NCBI RefSeq assembly: GCF_012926525.1
Contig: NZ_JABBNI010000063.1
Coordinates: forward strand, 186,001-250,000
DNA from: Clostridium muellerianum
Lineage (GTDB): Bacteria > Bacillota > Clostridia > Clostridiales > Clostridiaceae
Direction: 5' to 3'
Length of the DNA stretch: 64,000 nt
Shown here: positions 8,500 through 17,284 of the stretch, piece after piece
How positions within the stretch are numbered: the first letter of the stretch is position 1
Layout: every line of letters starts with the position of its first letter
Notes under the pieces: generated by a model
The model's database searches: none
The model's input: only the letters and a program-made list of their open reading frames with translations
What the model was told of the DNA's origin: nothing
Made by a program: the position numbers and the translations under genes

Positions 8500-10059
8500 C
8501 TATAAATAAATTTTTTCTATTTTACAGCTATGATTTTTCGTTTTTGAGTCGTAACATATTGCAACTAATAGTACATTTTCATGTTCTTTAATGAATTTTT
8601 GAAAATACTCCTTTTCTTTCATTTGCTTAATAGCTATATTTACAGTTTCATCTTTCTTAAGCTCAAGAACAAATGGAACATCTGTCTTTCTCCTTGGATG
8701 GAAAATAAAATCAGCAAATCCTTTGCCAGCTTTTTCTTCTCTTTCAATTCTATAAGTGTCTCTTGCACTCAAATATGCTAAAGTTACTACACATGATAGA
8801 CTATTCTCATCATTATACTGCAATATCGGTATTTCTGAATTATGAATTTCATGTAAAACTTGTGCTACTGACTCAGTGTCCTGCAACACTGTTGCCTTCA
8901 ACATATTTCTAGAATTTTTTATAATATCAGATACATAACCAAAAGATTCATCTTGAAGAGCTTTCTCAAATTCCCTCATTAACTCTTTATTAGGTATTTT
9001 TAAATATCCATCATAATATGATAAAAAGCCTAAAATTATCATAGCTGAATATATTTCTATTTTAGTTTTTGGCGGATCTTGTCCAGCTCTAAATTCTTCA
9101 TTTATTATAATATCTATATCATAACCTGACACCATTTTAATTATATCTTCACGTACATCCATAGTATTATATTTTAAATATTCTTTGACTTCATCCATAG
9201 CTCCAGTATTGGTCCAATAACTTATACACTTTCCATTTTCAAAAGCTTTAACTACTGAACGTGGATTATATATTCTATCTCCATCTTCATTTATGTATCC
9301 ATTATACCAATCACTTATTTCTACAAAAGTAATCTTACTTTGCTTGTCACACAATTCTTTTACTTCTTCCTCTATAAAGCCAAAATATCTTCCATAAAGC
9401 ATATCATTTAACATAGTATACTCATCAAACATATTTAAAGCTGATGTACTTGAATGCTTCTTTATTGGCAGTACTCCTGTCATATAAGCTAATGCGACAT
9501 ATGACCTATCCTTTAACAGATTTCTTAAAAACTCTAAGAAATCATTTTGGTTATCTTTAAATAAATTATTATTAAATATATAATCCCATTCATCAATAAT
9601 AAATATGAATTTATCATTTGTTGCATCTAGCATATCACTTATTGTAAAATACTTTTCCGGATTAACTTCTGGATATTGTTCTACAATATCATTTATAATT
9701 GAAGTTTTTATCATTTCTATATAGTCAATGTAAGTATTTCCTCTATCCGACAGCTTATTAAAGGATATACTTATTACATTGTATTTATTTAAATTTTTTA
9801 AATAACTTTCACTATTGCTTATTTTGAGATTATCAAAAATATCCTTACTATCAACATTTTTGGTATAGTAAGCTCCCAACATGTTAATAACACTTGTTTT
9901 TCCAAATCTTCTTGGTCTTGTTATACATATATATTTACTCTTACTAGATATTTTCTCATTTATTAAAGATATTATTTCTGATTTATCTACATAATATTTT
10001 TCATTGTAAAGTTCTATGAAATTTTCTAATGGTCTATTTGTATTTAAGTATATTGCCAT
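8500..10059 (-). CDS. AAA-ATPase_like protein with PD-(D/E)XK nuclease domain
   Basis: 519 residues. The N-terminal AAA-ATPase_like domain has the family's typical P-loop ITRPRRFGKTSVINML (residues about 47-62) and Walker B FIFIIDEWDYIF. The C-terminus is a PDDEXK_9-type nuclease fold: GKGFADFIFHPRR, then VPFVLELKKDE, supplying the D and E-x-K catalytic residues. These proteins are abundant and multicopy in Clostridia and other gut bacteria; their role is unresolved, with defence or mobile-element maintenance suggested. It is the only gene between attachment copies A and B, with its stop codon 9 bp from copy A. Confidence 0.85.
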   Translation of the reverse strand: MAIYLNTNRPLENFIELYNEKYYVDKSEIISLINEKISSKSKYICITRPRRFGKTSVINMLGAYYTKNVDSKDIFDNLKISNSESYLKNLNKYNVISISFNKLSDRGNTYIDYIEMIKTSIINDIVEQYPEVNPEKYFTISDMLDATNDKFIFIIDEWDYIFNNNLFKDNQNDFLEFLRNLLKDRSYVALAYMTGVLPIKKHSSTSALNMFDEYTMLNDMLYGRYFGFIEEEVKELCDKQSKITFVEISDWYNGYINEDGDRIYNPRSVVKAFENGKCISYWTNTGAMDEVKEYLKYNTMDVREDIIKMVSGYDIDIIINEEFRAGQDPPKTKIEIYSAMIILGFLSYYDGYLKIPNKELMREFEKALQDESFGYVSDIIKNSRNMLKATVLQDTESVAQVLHEIHNSEIPILQYNDENSLSCVVTLAYLSARDTYRIEREEKAGKGFADFIFHPRRKTDVPFVLELKKDETVNIAIKQMKEKEYFQKFIKEHENVLLVAICYDSKTKNHSCKIEKIYL

Positions 10060-10262
10060 ACCACTTCTCCTTTAATAAAACTTCTCTTATTTTTAATATT
10101 ATGTCCCAAAACTAATGCTATGCTCAAACATAAATTTCAAATATATTCTTGCTAATAATATACTTTAATTATATCCTATTGAGTTAAGCAAATACACTCT
10201 AATACAGAATTTTATCTAATTTTATGTAGAACTATCTACTTGGTGGAGCTACCCTCACCCAG

Positions 10263-10312
10263 CAAAAAACGCAACCGCCTGCAAGCAGCTGTTTAAGCCA
10301 CTTACAGGCGGT
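10263..10312 (-). terminator. Terminator at the right end of the small unit
   Basis: GC-rich stem ACCGCCTG-AAG paired with CTT-CAGGCGGT, followed on the minus strand by a TTTTTT tract. It lies beside attachment copy B, and a similar hairpin sits in the same position beside copy C. It would stop transcripts leaving the ATPase gene at 10368. The remaining 10060-10260 bases hold only the promoter region of the 8500 gene. Confidence 0.75.
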
Positions 10313-10324
10313 CACTAATATGTA

Positions 10325-10357
10325 TGGTGGAGGCGAAGCACAACCTTTGAAATCCAC
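10325..10357. repeat. Attachment-site copy B (ssrA 3'-end-like)
   Basis: Core TGGTGGAGGCGA at 10325-10336, followed by AGCA and ending GAAATCCAC like copy A. The TTTCAA bases that precede the core in the other three copies are absent here, so the crossover lies within or to the right of the core. Confidence 0.75.
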
Positions 10358-10367
10358 TATTTTATTG

Positions 10368-12566
10368 TTACTCTCCAGCTTCATTCTTATGCAAAGCGGA
10401 TTCCTCATACGCTACCGAATGCATTTCTTTAATATTGCTGTATAATTTCTTTAAATACGAATCTGATAGGTCTAAAATTGGTTCATACATAAAAGAATTT
10501 ATATGTATATTCTCAGGTGTCATTAAATTGACTTCTTCTAAGACTTTTATTTGACTAACATCATTATGCTCCTCTTTGTAAAGTCTGAGTAATTCGCATG
10601 TCTGATTACTAGTTATATTTTTTATTTTCTCTTCATCACTTATTCTAGTCATCATAAATTCTTCTGCCAGTAATCTAATTGCCATAGATAAAACTATCTT
10701 ATTTTCTAAGTTTATTCTTTCAGTATCCTCTTGTACTATTTTTTCTGCTTCTTCAAATAAAACATTGACAACCTTTCTACTTTTAGCATTTAAATTTTTA
10801 GGTACTCTCCACACTTCATTATATATTACTTCCAAATCTGCTACAGTAATATTATTAGTACCATCTTTTATATGTAACAAACTAGTTAGCTTTAAATAAT
10901 TAGGTGAATCTTTTACTTCTAAATATTCACTTAAATTTCTTACAAATGGAATTGAGGCTATCATAATTCTATCCTTACTACTAATTTTATCTTTCCATAC
11001 ATTAAATACGTTTTTAAAATATTCACCTTGAATAAGCTTTATTTCCTTATTATTCTTATGAACCATCAACCTGTTTTTTATCGGAATTCCTAGCCTATTT
11101 ACAACAGTTCTATAAAAATCAAAATTATGCGTAAGTATTACCATTCTAAATATGCCTGATTTTAATATATCATTTAGATATTCAACAATAGCGTATTTAT
11201 TCTTATAATCAAATGAATCTGCAATGTCATCAATAACTACTAATACATTTTTATCTAACTTAATCAGAGCCTCTATTTCAAATATTAAATTAAGTATATA
11301 TAAAGCCCTCTTTTCTCCATTACTTAATACATTAAGTAGTGTTGACTTATCTACATCTTTATAACTTCCACTTTCATTATATTTAAAATTAATAGTTGGA
11401 GTATTTTCTTTCAAAATTACATCTTGTTGGTTAACAATTTCAACTACAAATGGCACATCAAATCTTTCGTTAAAAATCTCAACCACTTCATCCCAAGTTG
11501 TTTTTTCTTTCTTAGCTTCTTCTACAATTTTTGCTAACTCTTCCTTTGACAATTTGTACATGTTAACTAATGCCTTTAGTTCTTCTTCCTTTTCCTTTAA
11601 ATAGCTTAACCAAAGTTCTTTTTTTAAACCATCTATATTATCTAAATAAGATATAATTTCTGGAGTACTTTCCAATAAAGTTCTTAAGTCCTTCATAGCA
11701 GCATTTTTCGTTAGTTTTTCATCCAACTTTTCAAATCTAGTTAGCAAATCAGCATCGTTAAAAATTTTACTTTTTTCACCCTCTAATAAAGCATCAAGCT
11801 CTTTCTTACTATTTATTTCCTTATCTTTGATTACTATTTTATTTTTAACCTTAAAAAATCCATTATCGTTTAAATTTTTTCCTATGACACTTACATTATT
11901 ATGATTAAAGACCCCTTTAGTAAAATACTCAGATTTAGTTATTAATTCATCATATTTTTCTATATATTCTCTTATTAATGCTTTAATACCTTTGTCTTTG
12001 AAAAATTCAATTACTTTTTCATTTATAATTGTTTTGTATTTTATATTAATTGGAGATGAAAAATCCTCAAGCAACAAATTTATTTCCTCAAAACATTGAA
12101 ATATATTTCTAGAAGTGTTACCCCATGCATTACTTATTTCTATTTCTATTTCATCTTTACTCCTTATGCCACATAATGCTGATAGTTCTTTTAACAATTC
12201 ATCTTTCTTTTTTTCTAAATCAGAATGTATTTTATCGTACTCTGCTTTTAGCTCTTTGTTTACCATCAACATTGAAACTCTTTTTGATTCATAATCTTCC
12301 TTATATGATTCAATTACAAATACATCCCCTGAACTCACATCTTCTCCATTACTTTTAGTAATTAAGGCATTAGAAACTTTTTCAGTGTTAATCAAATCCT
12401 GAGGTGCTTCTTCATTTGATATACATTTAACTGTTTTAGCAAATGAAGTCTTCATTGTTCCATTAGGAGCATAAATGCTACAGGCTTTTTTGCTTGTGAA
12501 GTCAAAAGTATACTTTAATTCCTTAATACCAAAGCAATTAGCGAAATCAATTTTAATCTTATCCAT
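10368..12566 (-). CDS. ABC/SMC-type ATPase with altered P-loop, candidate defence effector
   Basis: 732-residue cytosolic ATPase. The Walker A region reads APNGTMKTS (residues 33-41), in which the glycine normally before the lysine is methionine. A coiled-coil-rich middle (residues about 100-370) separates it from the signature LSNGEKRAL (414-422), Walker B VLVVIDDIADSF (441-452) and switch histidine ILTHN (477-481). This layout resembles the RloC/PrrC-type and other SMC-like defence ATPases. I see no HEPN RxxxxH or HNH motif in the C-terminal 250 residues, so the effector activity is unknown. It follows a 103-residue WYL-like gene by 64 bp and occupies the left cargo slot of the island. Confidence 0.75.
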   Translation of the reverse strand: MDKIKIDFANCFGIKELKYTFDFTSKKACSIYAPNGTMKTSFAKTVKCISNEEAPQDLINTEKVSNALITKSNGEDVSSGDVFVIESYKEDYESKRVSMLMVNKELKAEYDKIHSDLEKKKDELLKELSALCGIRSKDEIEIEISNAWGNTSRNIFQCFEEINLLLEDFSSPINIKYKTIINEKVIEFFKDKGIKALIREYIEKYDELITKSEYFTKGVFNHNNVSVIGKNLNDNGFFKVKNKIVIKDKEINSKKELDALLEGEKSKIFNDADLLTRFEKLDEKLTKNAAMKDLRTLLESTPEIISYLDNIDGLKKELWLSYLKEKEEELKALVNMYKLSKEELAKIVEEAKKEKTTWDEVVEIFNERFDVPFVVEIVNQQDVILKENTPTINFKYNESGSYKDVDKSTLLNVLSNGEKRALYILNLIFEIEALIKLDKNVLVVIDDIADSFDYKNKYAIVEYLNDILKSGIFRMVILTHNFDFYRTVVNRLGIPIKNRLMVHKNNKEIKLIQGEYFKNVFNVWKDKISSKDRIMIASIPFVRNLSEYLEVKDSPNYLKLTSLLHIKDGTNNITVADLEVIYNEVWRVPKNLNAKSRKVVNVLFEEAEKIVQEDTERINLENKIVLSMAIRLLAEEFMMTRISDEEKIKNITSNQTCELLRLYKEEHNDVSQIKVLEEVNLMTPENIHINSFMYEPILDLSDSYLKKLYSNIKEMHSVAYEESALHKNEAGE

Positions 12567-12630
12567 GTCTATTATTCACTCCTAAAACTTAAGCAAAATA
12601 GCTTAATATCGTAAAGCTAGTATTTATTAA

Positions 12631-12942
12631 TTATGAATATGCTCCCCAATCTCTCTTTAAAAACCACCTTATTGGATTCCAGGTAACATAATTCTTAGGT
12701 TCAAACGACTTGTCTAATATTTTTATATCAATTATTTGTGATGGCAATATTGATAAATTATGATTGCTTGACGGGCTATCTAAATCGTAAAAATGATACC
12801 TATCTTGACCGTCTTTGTATTTTCTACTTGGTCCAAAATCAAATGGTACACAAGTTCTTGAAATTACACCTTTTTCATAGGAATCAAATTTTAACAATAC
12901 TAATTTCTTTTGGTTAATAGCTTGAACAAATTTTTGATACAT
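12631..12942 (-). CDS. Small WYL-like protein paired with the ATPase
   Basis: 103 residues predicted to be mostly beta-strand. The stretch LVLLKFDSYEKGVISRTCVP, then RYHFYDLDS and SILPSQIIDIKILDKSFEP, follows the strand pattern of a WYL ligand-binding domain (basic residue-R-P, a YHFYDLD strand in the WYL position, then a closing strand ending in SF). There is no attached helix-turn-helix. It precedes the ATPase gene by 64 bp and has its own AGGGGAG ribosome site. WYL domains often sense nucleotides or nucleic acid in defence loci. The domain call is tentative. Confidence 0.5.
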   Translation of the reverse strand: MYQKFVQAINQKKLVLLKFDSYEKGVISRTCVPFDFGPSRKYKDGQDRYHFYDLDSPSSNHNLSILPSQIIDIKILDKSFEPKNYVTWNPIRWFLKRDWGAYS

Positions 12943-13255
12943 GCCTATCTCCCCTTTATAATAATTAACTTTACAATTATATACATATTAGTTAATTGCT
13001 ATGACTGTTGCATCATCCAATTACAAATTTAAATACTAATTTAACAAATTTTATATTAATTTCTATATGAACTATATTATACCATAATACCTTTAATTCA
13101 TCTACATTTTTTCCTAATTCATCGGTATTTTGTAAATTTATAAATTTATTTACAATATAGGTCTTCAGCTTATTTAATCAGCTTATTAATGGTTAAAAAG
13201 ACTATACACTTAAAATATAATAGCCTTTTTAACTACTATTTTTTTAATATTACTT
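12943..13255. other. Gene-free AT-rich stretch with a terminator
   Basis: 313 bases with no supportable reading frame. The right end holds the terminator at 13195-13230; the left end should contain the promoter of the WYL-like/ATPase pair. Nothing else is seen. Confidence 0.5.
13195..13230 (-). terminator. Terminator after the membrane peptides (middle island)
   Basis: Stem AAAAAGACTAT paired with ATAGCCTTTTT (one mismatch), located 26 bp past the stop of the second small peptide. The equivalent hairpin in the right island (29937-29968) is perfect. Confidence 0.7.
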
Positions 13256-13339
13256 CTAGTCACTCCATTTCTTTTTAGCAACCTTGTACAACCAAACTCC
13301 AAACATTATTCCACCTGTGAAACTTAATTCTATTATCAT
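13256..13339 (-). CDS. 27-residue membrane-type peptide (middle island)
   Basis: Encodes MIIELSFTGG followed by IMFGVWLYKVAKKKWSD: a short hydrophobic segment and a strongly basic tail. GGAGGAATAAA precedes the ATG at ideal spacing. An almost identical peptide lies at the same place in the right island, and both differ mostly by conservative changes, which argues for a translated gene. Size and pattern resemble small membrane toxins or phage-type accessory peptides; function is unknown. Confidence 0.65.
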   Translation of the reverse strand: MIIELSFTGGIMFGVWLYKVAKKKWSD

Positions 13340-13371
13340 TTTATTCCTCCTCAAACTGCCTTCTATACTCC

Positions 13372-13479
13372 TTAATATCTAATATCTGCTGTGTCTACAA
13401 ACTGCACTGCTAAATCTACAACAACACATGCTGTAATTCCTACAACTACACCTATTCCAAAAACTAAGTATTTTATCAT
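13372..13479 (-). CDS. 35-residue membrane peptide (middle island)
   Basis: Starts MIKYLVFGIGVVVG, one transmembrane segment, then an acidic tail ending VDTADIRY. GAGGTGAGAG precedes the ATG. It is conserved in the right island with a single visible substitution. It lies between the serine recombinase and the 27-residue peptide, so all three may share a transcript. Function is unknown. Confidence 0.65.
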   Translation of the reverse strand: MIKYLVFGIGVVVGITACVVVDLAVQFVDTADIRY

Positions 13480-13536
13480 AACTCTCACCTCCTCTCATAG
13501 CTCTACTACACTAGAAATTTAATATTATCCCTATTC

Positions 13537-15111
13537 TCACGCAATATTTCTGCATATCTTAAATAGGGTTTTCTTTCTTGCGGAAGCTCGTATACTGACA
13601 ACATCTTTTTCCTGCAAAAAGTTAAAAGCCACGTTGAATATTACTTCAACGCGGTCTTTATAAACGATAACCTTATGGACATAACTTTGTATGAATTTTT
13701 TACACTCGGGTATATTTCTCTCCAATACATAGCCTTTAAACATAGCAAACATATTTTTAACCTGTTCCTCTGTAATACTTGGGATATTATTTTTAACTTC
13801 TATCTCTTTAATACTAAGTTCAAGCCTTGATTTTCTCTCCTCTAGTTCCTCCATTTTAGCCTTAAATTCGCTTTGATAGAACCCATTAGTTATTGCTACT
13901 ACTATGTTGTCTATCTGCTTTCTAACCTCATTTAGCTCCCTAATCATTGTTTCAGTAGATTCCTTTTCATGCTTAGATTGTTCCTCTATATGTTTATTTA
14001 TTTTTTCAACTAATATTGGAACTGCCTTGTCATTTAGGATATTTTTCTCTAGCTCCGTCAAAACAAACTCTTCTACATACTCTTTTCTTATTTCCTTATT
14101 GTCACAGCCTCTTTTTTGTACCCTGCATCCACACCTATAAGACACATATTTAGGCTTGTCCTTCGGCTTTCTTCTATTGCCCTGCATTGCTGAACCGCAA
14201 TGACCACAGTATATCAAGCCTGTAAGCAAATACATCTCTTTTGCCTTATTAGCTCCAGGTGCTTTTTTTCTCACAGCCATCATTTCTTTAGCCTTTTGGA
14301 AAACTTCTTTTGTTATTATAGCTGGCATTCCACCATCTTTTTTTATCATTTCGCTTTCATCCTTTGACGAATGACTGTTTCTTCTACCAAAAGCATCTTT
14401 CTTTGAACTTTTATTAAAAACATATACTCCACTGTATTTTTCATTATCCAATATACTGTATATACTATTTTTTCCAAAAGAATTACCCATCTTAGTTTTA
14501 TATCCTTTATTATTACAATAGTCTATAATCTCGCTGTAACCATAACCATTAATGTACATATCAAAAATTTTCCTAACAATCTCAGCTTCTGCTTCATTAG
14601 TTACATAATTTTTATTAGCATCAACATCATACCCTAAAGGTGGTAACCCTCCTAAGTGTTTACACTGGAGAGCATTTTCCTTCATCCCTTTCATAACTTC
14701 TCTTGCTAAATTTTTAGAATAATATTCCGCCATTCCCTCTATTACAGATTCTAATATTACTGACTCAGGACTTCCATCTAAATTTTCTGTAACACTTATT
14801 AGCCTTATGCCATTAGCTTTTAACTTTCTTTTATATGAAACAGAATCATATTTATCTCTGGAAAACCTATCTAGTTTATGGACAATTACAATATCAAATA
14901 TGCCTAATGCACTGTCTTTTATCATTTGTTGAAACTGAGGTCTTTTATCCGATGTAGCAGACTTAGCCCTATCAGCATATGTTTTCAATATTTCAATATT
15001 ATTCTTTTTAGCGTAATCTTCTATAGCTCTTACTTGAGCATCTATAGATTCCTCCCTTTGATTATCACTGGAATACCTTGCGTATATCACTGCTTTTTTC
15101 TTCTCTGTCAT
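13537..15111 (-). CDS. Large serine recombinase (middle island)
   Basis: 524-residue site-specific integrase/excisionase. The N-terminal resolvase domain has YARYSSDNQ with catalytic Ser14 and HKLDRFSRD (about 80-88). The recombinase domain follows (GLPPLGYDVD...YGYSEI). Next is a zinc ribbon with GLIYCGHCGSAMQG and YRCGCRVQKRGC, then a coiled coil at about 370-450 that controls integration direction. The length is normal for the large serine family. It lies 3.2 kb from attachment copy B and is near-identical to the recombinase of the right island. It is the likely enzyme acting at the ssrA-end sites, since no tyrosine integrase is present. Confidence 0.93.
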   Translation of the reverse strand: MTEKKKAVIYARYSSDNQREESIDAQVRAIEDYAKKNNIEILKTYADRAKSATSDKRPQFQQMIKDSALGIFDIVIVHKLDRFSRDKYDSVSYKRKLKANGIRLISVTENLDGSPESVILESVIEGMAEYYSKNLAREVMKGMKENALQCKHLGGLPPLGYDVDANKNYVTNEAEAEIVRKIFDMYINGYGYSEIIDYCNNKGYKTKMGNSFGKNSIYSILDNEKYSGVYVFNKSSKKDAFGRRNSHSSKDESEMIKKDGGMPAIITKEVFQKAKEMMAVRKKAPGANKAKEMYLLTGLIYCGHCGSAMQGNRRKPKDKPKYVSYRCGCRVQKRGCDNKEIRKEYVEEFVLTELEKNILNDKAVPILVEKINKHIEEQSKHEKESTETMIRELNEVRKQIDNIVVAITNGFYQSEFKAKMEELEERKSRLELSIKEIEVKNNIPSITEEQVKNMFAMFKGYVLERNIPECKKFIQSYVHKVIVYKDRVEVIFNVAFNFLQEKDVVSIRASARKKTLFKICRNIA

Positions 15112-15134
15112 ACCTAACTACCTCCATCACAATA

Positions 15135-15686
15135 CTATATCAAAATTTTTGATAATTCTTTTTTTAGTTCATCCATAATGTAGTTTTTATCTACTTCATA
15201 TTTACAATTTAAACATAGCATATCTTTATTATTTTTAAGTTTATCAAACACTCTATTTATACTTCCTTCTGTTTCTTTTAATAAGCTTTTAGAATAGTAT
15301 TGAGCCATTCCCTCTATTACAGATTCTAGTATTAATGATTCTGAACTTCCATCTAAATTTTCCATAACACTTAACAGTTTTGCACCATTAGCTTTTAACT
15401 TTCTTTTATATAAAATGGAATGATATTTATCTCTTGAAAACCTGTCCAACTTATGGACAATTACAACATCAAATATACCTAATGCACTATCTTTTATCAT
15501 CTGCTGAAATTCAGGTATTTTATCTGCTGTAGCAGACTTAGCTCTATCAACATATATTTTTACTATTTCAATATTGTTCTTTTTAGCATAATCTTTAATT
15601 GTTCTCACTTGAGCATCTATAGATTCATCCCTTGGGTTATCACTTGAATACCTTGCATACATTGCAGCTTTTCTTATTTGTACCAT
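15135..15686 (-). pseudogene. Truncated serine recombinase
   Basis: 183 residues. The resolvase domain is intact (YARYSSDNP with the catalytic serine, HKLDRFSRD), and similarity to the full-length copies ends near MAQYYSKSL at about residue 130. The last 50 residues are different and contain a single CLNC pair. The DNA-binding, zinc-ribbon and coiled-coil parts are missing. It sits where the right island has its intact recombinase, directly after the 54-residue gene, so it is probably the island's original integrase, displaced by the copy 24 bp downstream. A retained dominant or regulatory role is possible. Confidence 0.8.
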
Positions 15687-15754
15687 AAAAGTACCTCCTC
15701 ATTTATTAATAATTTATTTAGCAAATTATGTTGTTACTTATTGATTTACACACA

Positions 15755-15919
15755 CTATTTATTCATATGGATTAACATTAAAATCTCTGCTAAAGGTTCA
15801 TAAAATGTAGTATCACTATCCTCAGTAATTTTTTCAGTTTTAGTAACCTCATAAGGTTCGTATATCCTTTTATATAGTTTTTCTCTACTTATCTTTGAAT
15901 TAATTAATTCTAGTATCAT
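15755..15919 (-). CDS. 54-residue conserved small protein (middle island)
   Basis: Reads MILELINSKISREKLYKRIY and ends EILMLIHMNK. Its partner in the right island (31919-32083) matches closely. The region upstream of this ATG is out of frame between the islands by one base, which shows that translation starts here and not at the more distant ATG. Charged and helical, with no known domain. It directly precedes the recombinase gene and may be a recombination accessory factor, though that is inferred from position only. Confidence 0.6.
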   Translation of the reverse strand: MILELINSKISREKLYKRIYEPYEVTKTEKITEDSDTTFYEPLAEILMLIHMNK

Positions 15920-15970
15920 TTCTACCACACACCCCTAACATCATTTCAAATATATAATATATATTTAGAT

Positions 15971-16414
15971 TTAATTTAGAATCGCTTCTGAAATTCTTAT
16001 GGCCTCTTTACCAATGAATTTAAAGATACTATCTACTGGGCAGTCTCCCCCTCCCCCTAGCTGAATACCCTTAAATCCTAAACGTCTTAGTTCATAATAC
16101 GTTGCTATTTCAAAGTCTCCTATCCAATATTGCTTTTCTATATCGTTGTATAATTTCCACAACTCAATAGTTACTCCTTGTTTTTTATTAGCAATTCTCT
16201 TAAAGTATTTTTTCCCTATGTGTCCTAGTGGAACTATATTAGTTATAAATGCCTTTATTAATTTATAGCTTGCCTTGTCAGCATTATCTATGAACCATTC
16301 GTAAACTGGGTTAACTGAAATCAGGAATTTTTCAAACTCAATCAAATCAGTTGGATATCTTCTTATAAGTTCCTTTTTATATCTAATACTATTAAAAGCC
16401 GCATTTGCAATCAT
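15971..16414 (-). CDS. Conserved island protein, 147 residues (middle island)
   Basis: Unrecognised basic helical protein starting MIANAAFNSIRYKKELIRRY. No membrane segment or metal site; a GGGGD stretch lies near the C-terminus, which in the right-island copy is shorter by two residues. AGGTATAAAAA precedes the start. It lies between the recombinase block and the AbrB-like gene, always in the same order. A DNA-binding or recombination helper role is possible but not shown. Confidence 0.6.
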   Translation of the reverse strand: MIANAAFNSIRYKKELIRRYPTDLIEFEKFLISVNPVYEWFIDNADKASYKLIKAFITNIVPLGHIGKKYFKRIANKKQGVTIELWKLYNDIEKQYWIGDFEIATYYELRRLGFKGIQLGGGGDCPVDSIFKFIGKEAIRISEAILN

Positions 16415-16554
16415 TTTTTATACCTCCATCAATACAGTTAATCTTCTATTGTTAATTTAGTTAGAAACTTGTCATACCTTAAAAAATTTATTTTCATTGA
16501 ATTTTCATTAAATTCCTAACAAGTTTCTAACTACTATTGCTATTTATTATAGTT

Positions 16555-16992
16555 TTATTTTATTTTTATTACTGCTACTGGATATTCCTCATTTACAAGA
16601 TATTCAACTTCATTAAAGGTTATTGATGTTTTATCACTGAAATCTAATTCAAAGAGTTCACTAACTTCATTAACTAGCTCTGTGGAATATGTTATCCCTT
16701 TAGAACCGCTTCTTTTTATATTAAACGAACTATTATTGTCTGGAAGTTTTTCGCCAATAATTACGCTATCTTCAGTGAATGCTACTTGTACTTTCTCTAA
16801 ATTATTAAGCTCTTCTAATAGTTCCTTGGAAAAGGTAATTCTATTTCCTGTTTTAGCCTTAACAATAGATATTACCCCAGCTTCTCCTGATGCTCTGCTT
16901 TTGCTTTTACTGGTTGATGCCACAGCTTCCTTTAAAATATCATTTATTGAACCCTCTTCATTATTAATAGTATTTGTTACTGATTTTTCCAT
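16555..16992 (-). CDS. Protein with two AbrB/SpoVT-like repeats (middle island)
   Basis: 145 residues: a low-complexity Ser/Lys/Arg-rich N-terminal third, then two related beta-alpha-beta units, VKAKTGNRITFSKELLEELN (about 49-68) and IKRSGSKGITYSTELVNEVS (about 91-110). This looks like two swapped-hairpin AbrB-type DNA-binding halves in one chain. AbrB-like proteins bind DNA as dimers. It lies immediately downstream of the iteron-like region and may bind it for replication control or partition. The fold is my reading of the pattern, not a confirmed domain. Confidence 0.55.
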   Translation of the reverse strand: MEKSVTNTINNEEGSINDILKEAVASTSKSKSRASGEAGVISIVKAKTGNRITFSKELLEELNNLEKVQVAFTEDSVIIGEKLPDNNSSFNIKRSGSKGITYSTELVNEVSELFELDFSDKTSITFNEVEYLVNEEYPVAVIKIK

Positions 16993-17040
16993 TTTGTATT
17001 CCTCCTAAAATTTAATTATTTTTATATCAATTTAGTATTC

Positions 17041-17284
17041 TACTGTATTATTGATATGAGTCACTTTAGGTTAGAGTTTGGTCTAATCTAAACGTCAGCT
17101 TTTGTTGATTTCAGTAGCTTTGGTCGCATGGTTGCATCTGAACACGATTTTCTTTTATTTTTATTATTTTTTTCTTCTTATTTTTTTAGAGGAAAACTAT
17201 GACCTATATGACCAAGTCGTTGATTTACATAGCTTTCCTACGTCCAAACTACGACCAAGTTATGACCAAACTGTGACCAAGTTA
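17041..17284. other. Iteron-like intergenic region, candidate replication origin (middle island)
   Basis: The gap between the AbrB-like gene and the helicase gene is dense in GACC words: ATGACCTATATGACCAAG near 17198, then CTACGACCAAG, TTATGACCAAA and CTGTGACCAAG between 17255 and 17282. The opposite orientation, TTTGGTC, occurs near 17078 and 17120. A T-rich tract (about 17150-17185) separates the two groups. The right island has the same arrangement. Repeats plus an AT-rich stretch beside a replication helicase are typical of a replication origin. Confidence 0.55.

Larger units (their letters stand above)
8459..10336. mobile_element. Small island unit between attachment copies A and B
   Basis: 1.87 kb bounded by two tmRNA-end-like repeats. 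It contains only the AAA-ATPase_like/PDDEXK gene and a terminator. It has no recombinase, so it is either a remnant after deletion or a unit moved by the neighbouring islands' recombinases. Confidence 0.6.

Noticed and set aside
12631-12942. Full WYL transcription regulator
   Set aside because: Only 103 residues and no DNA-binding helix-turn-helix; kept as WYL-like only.
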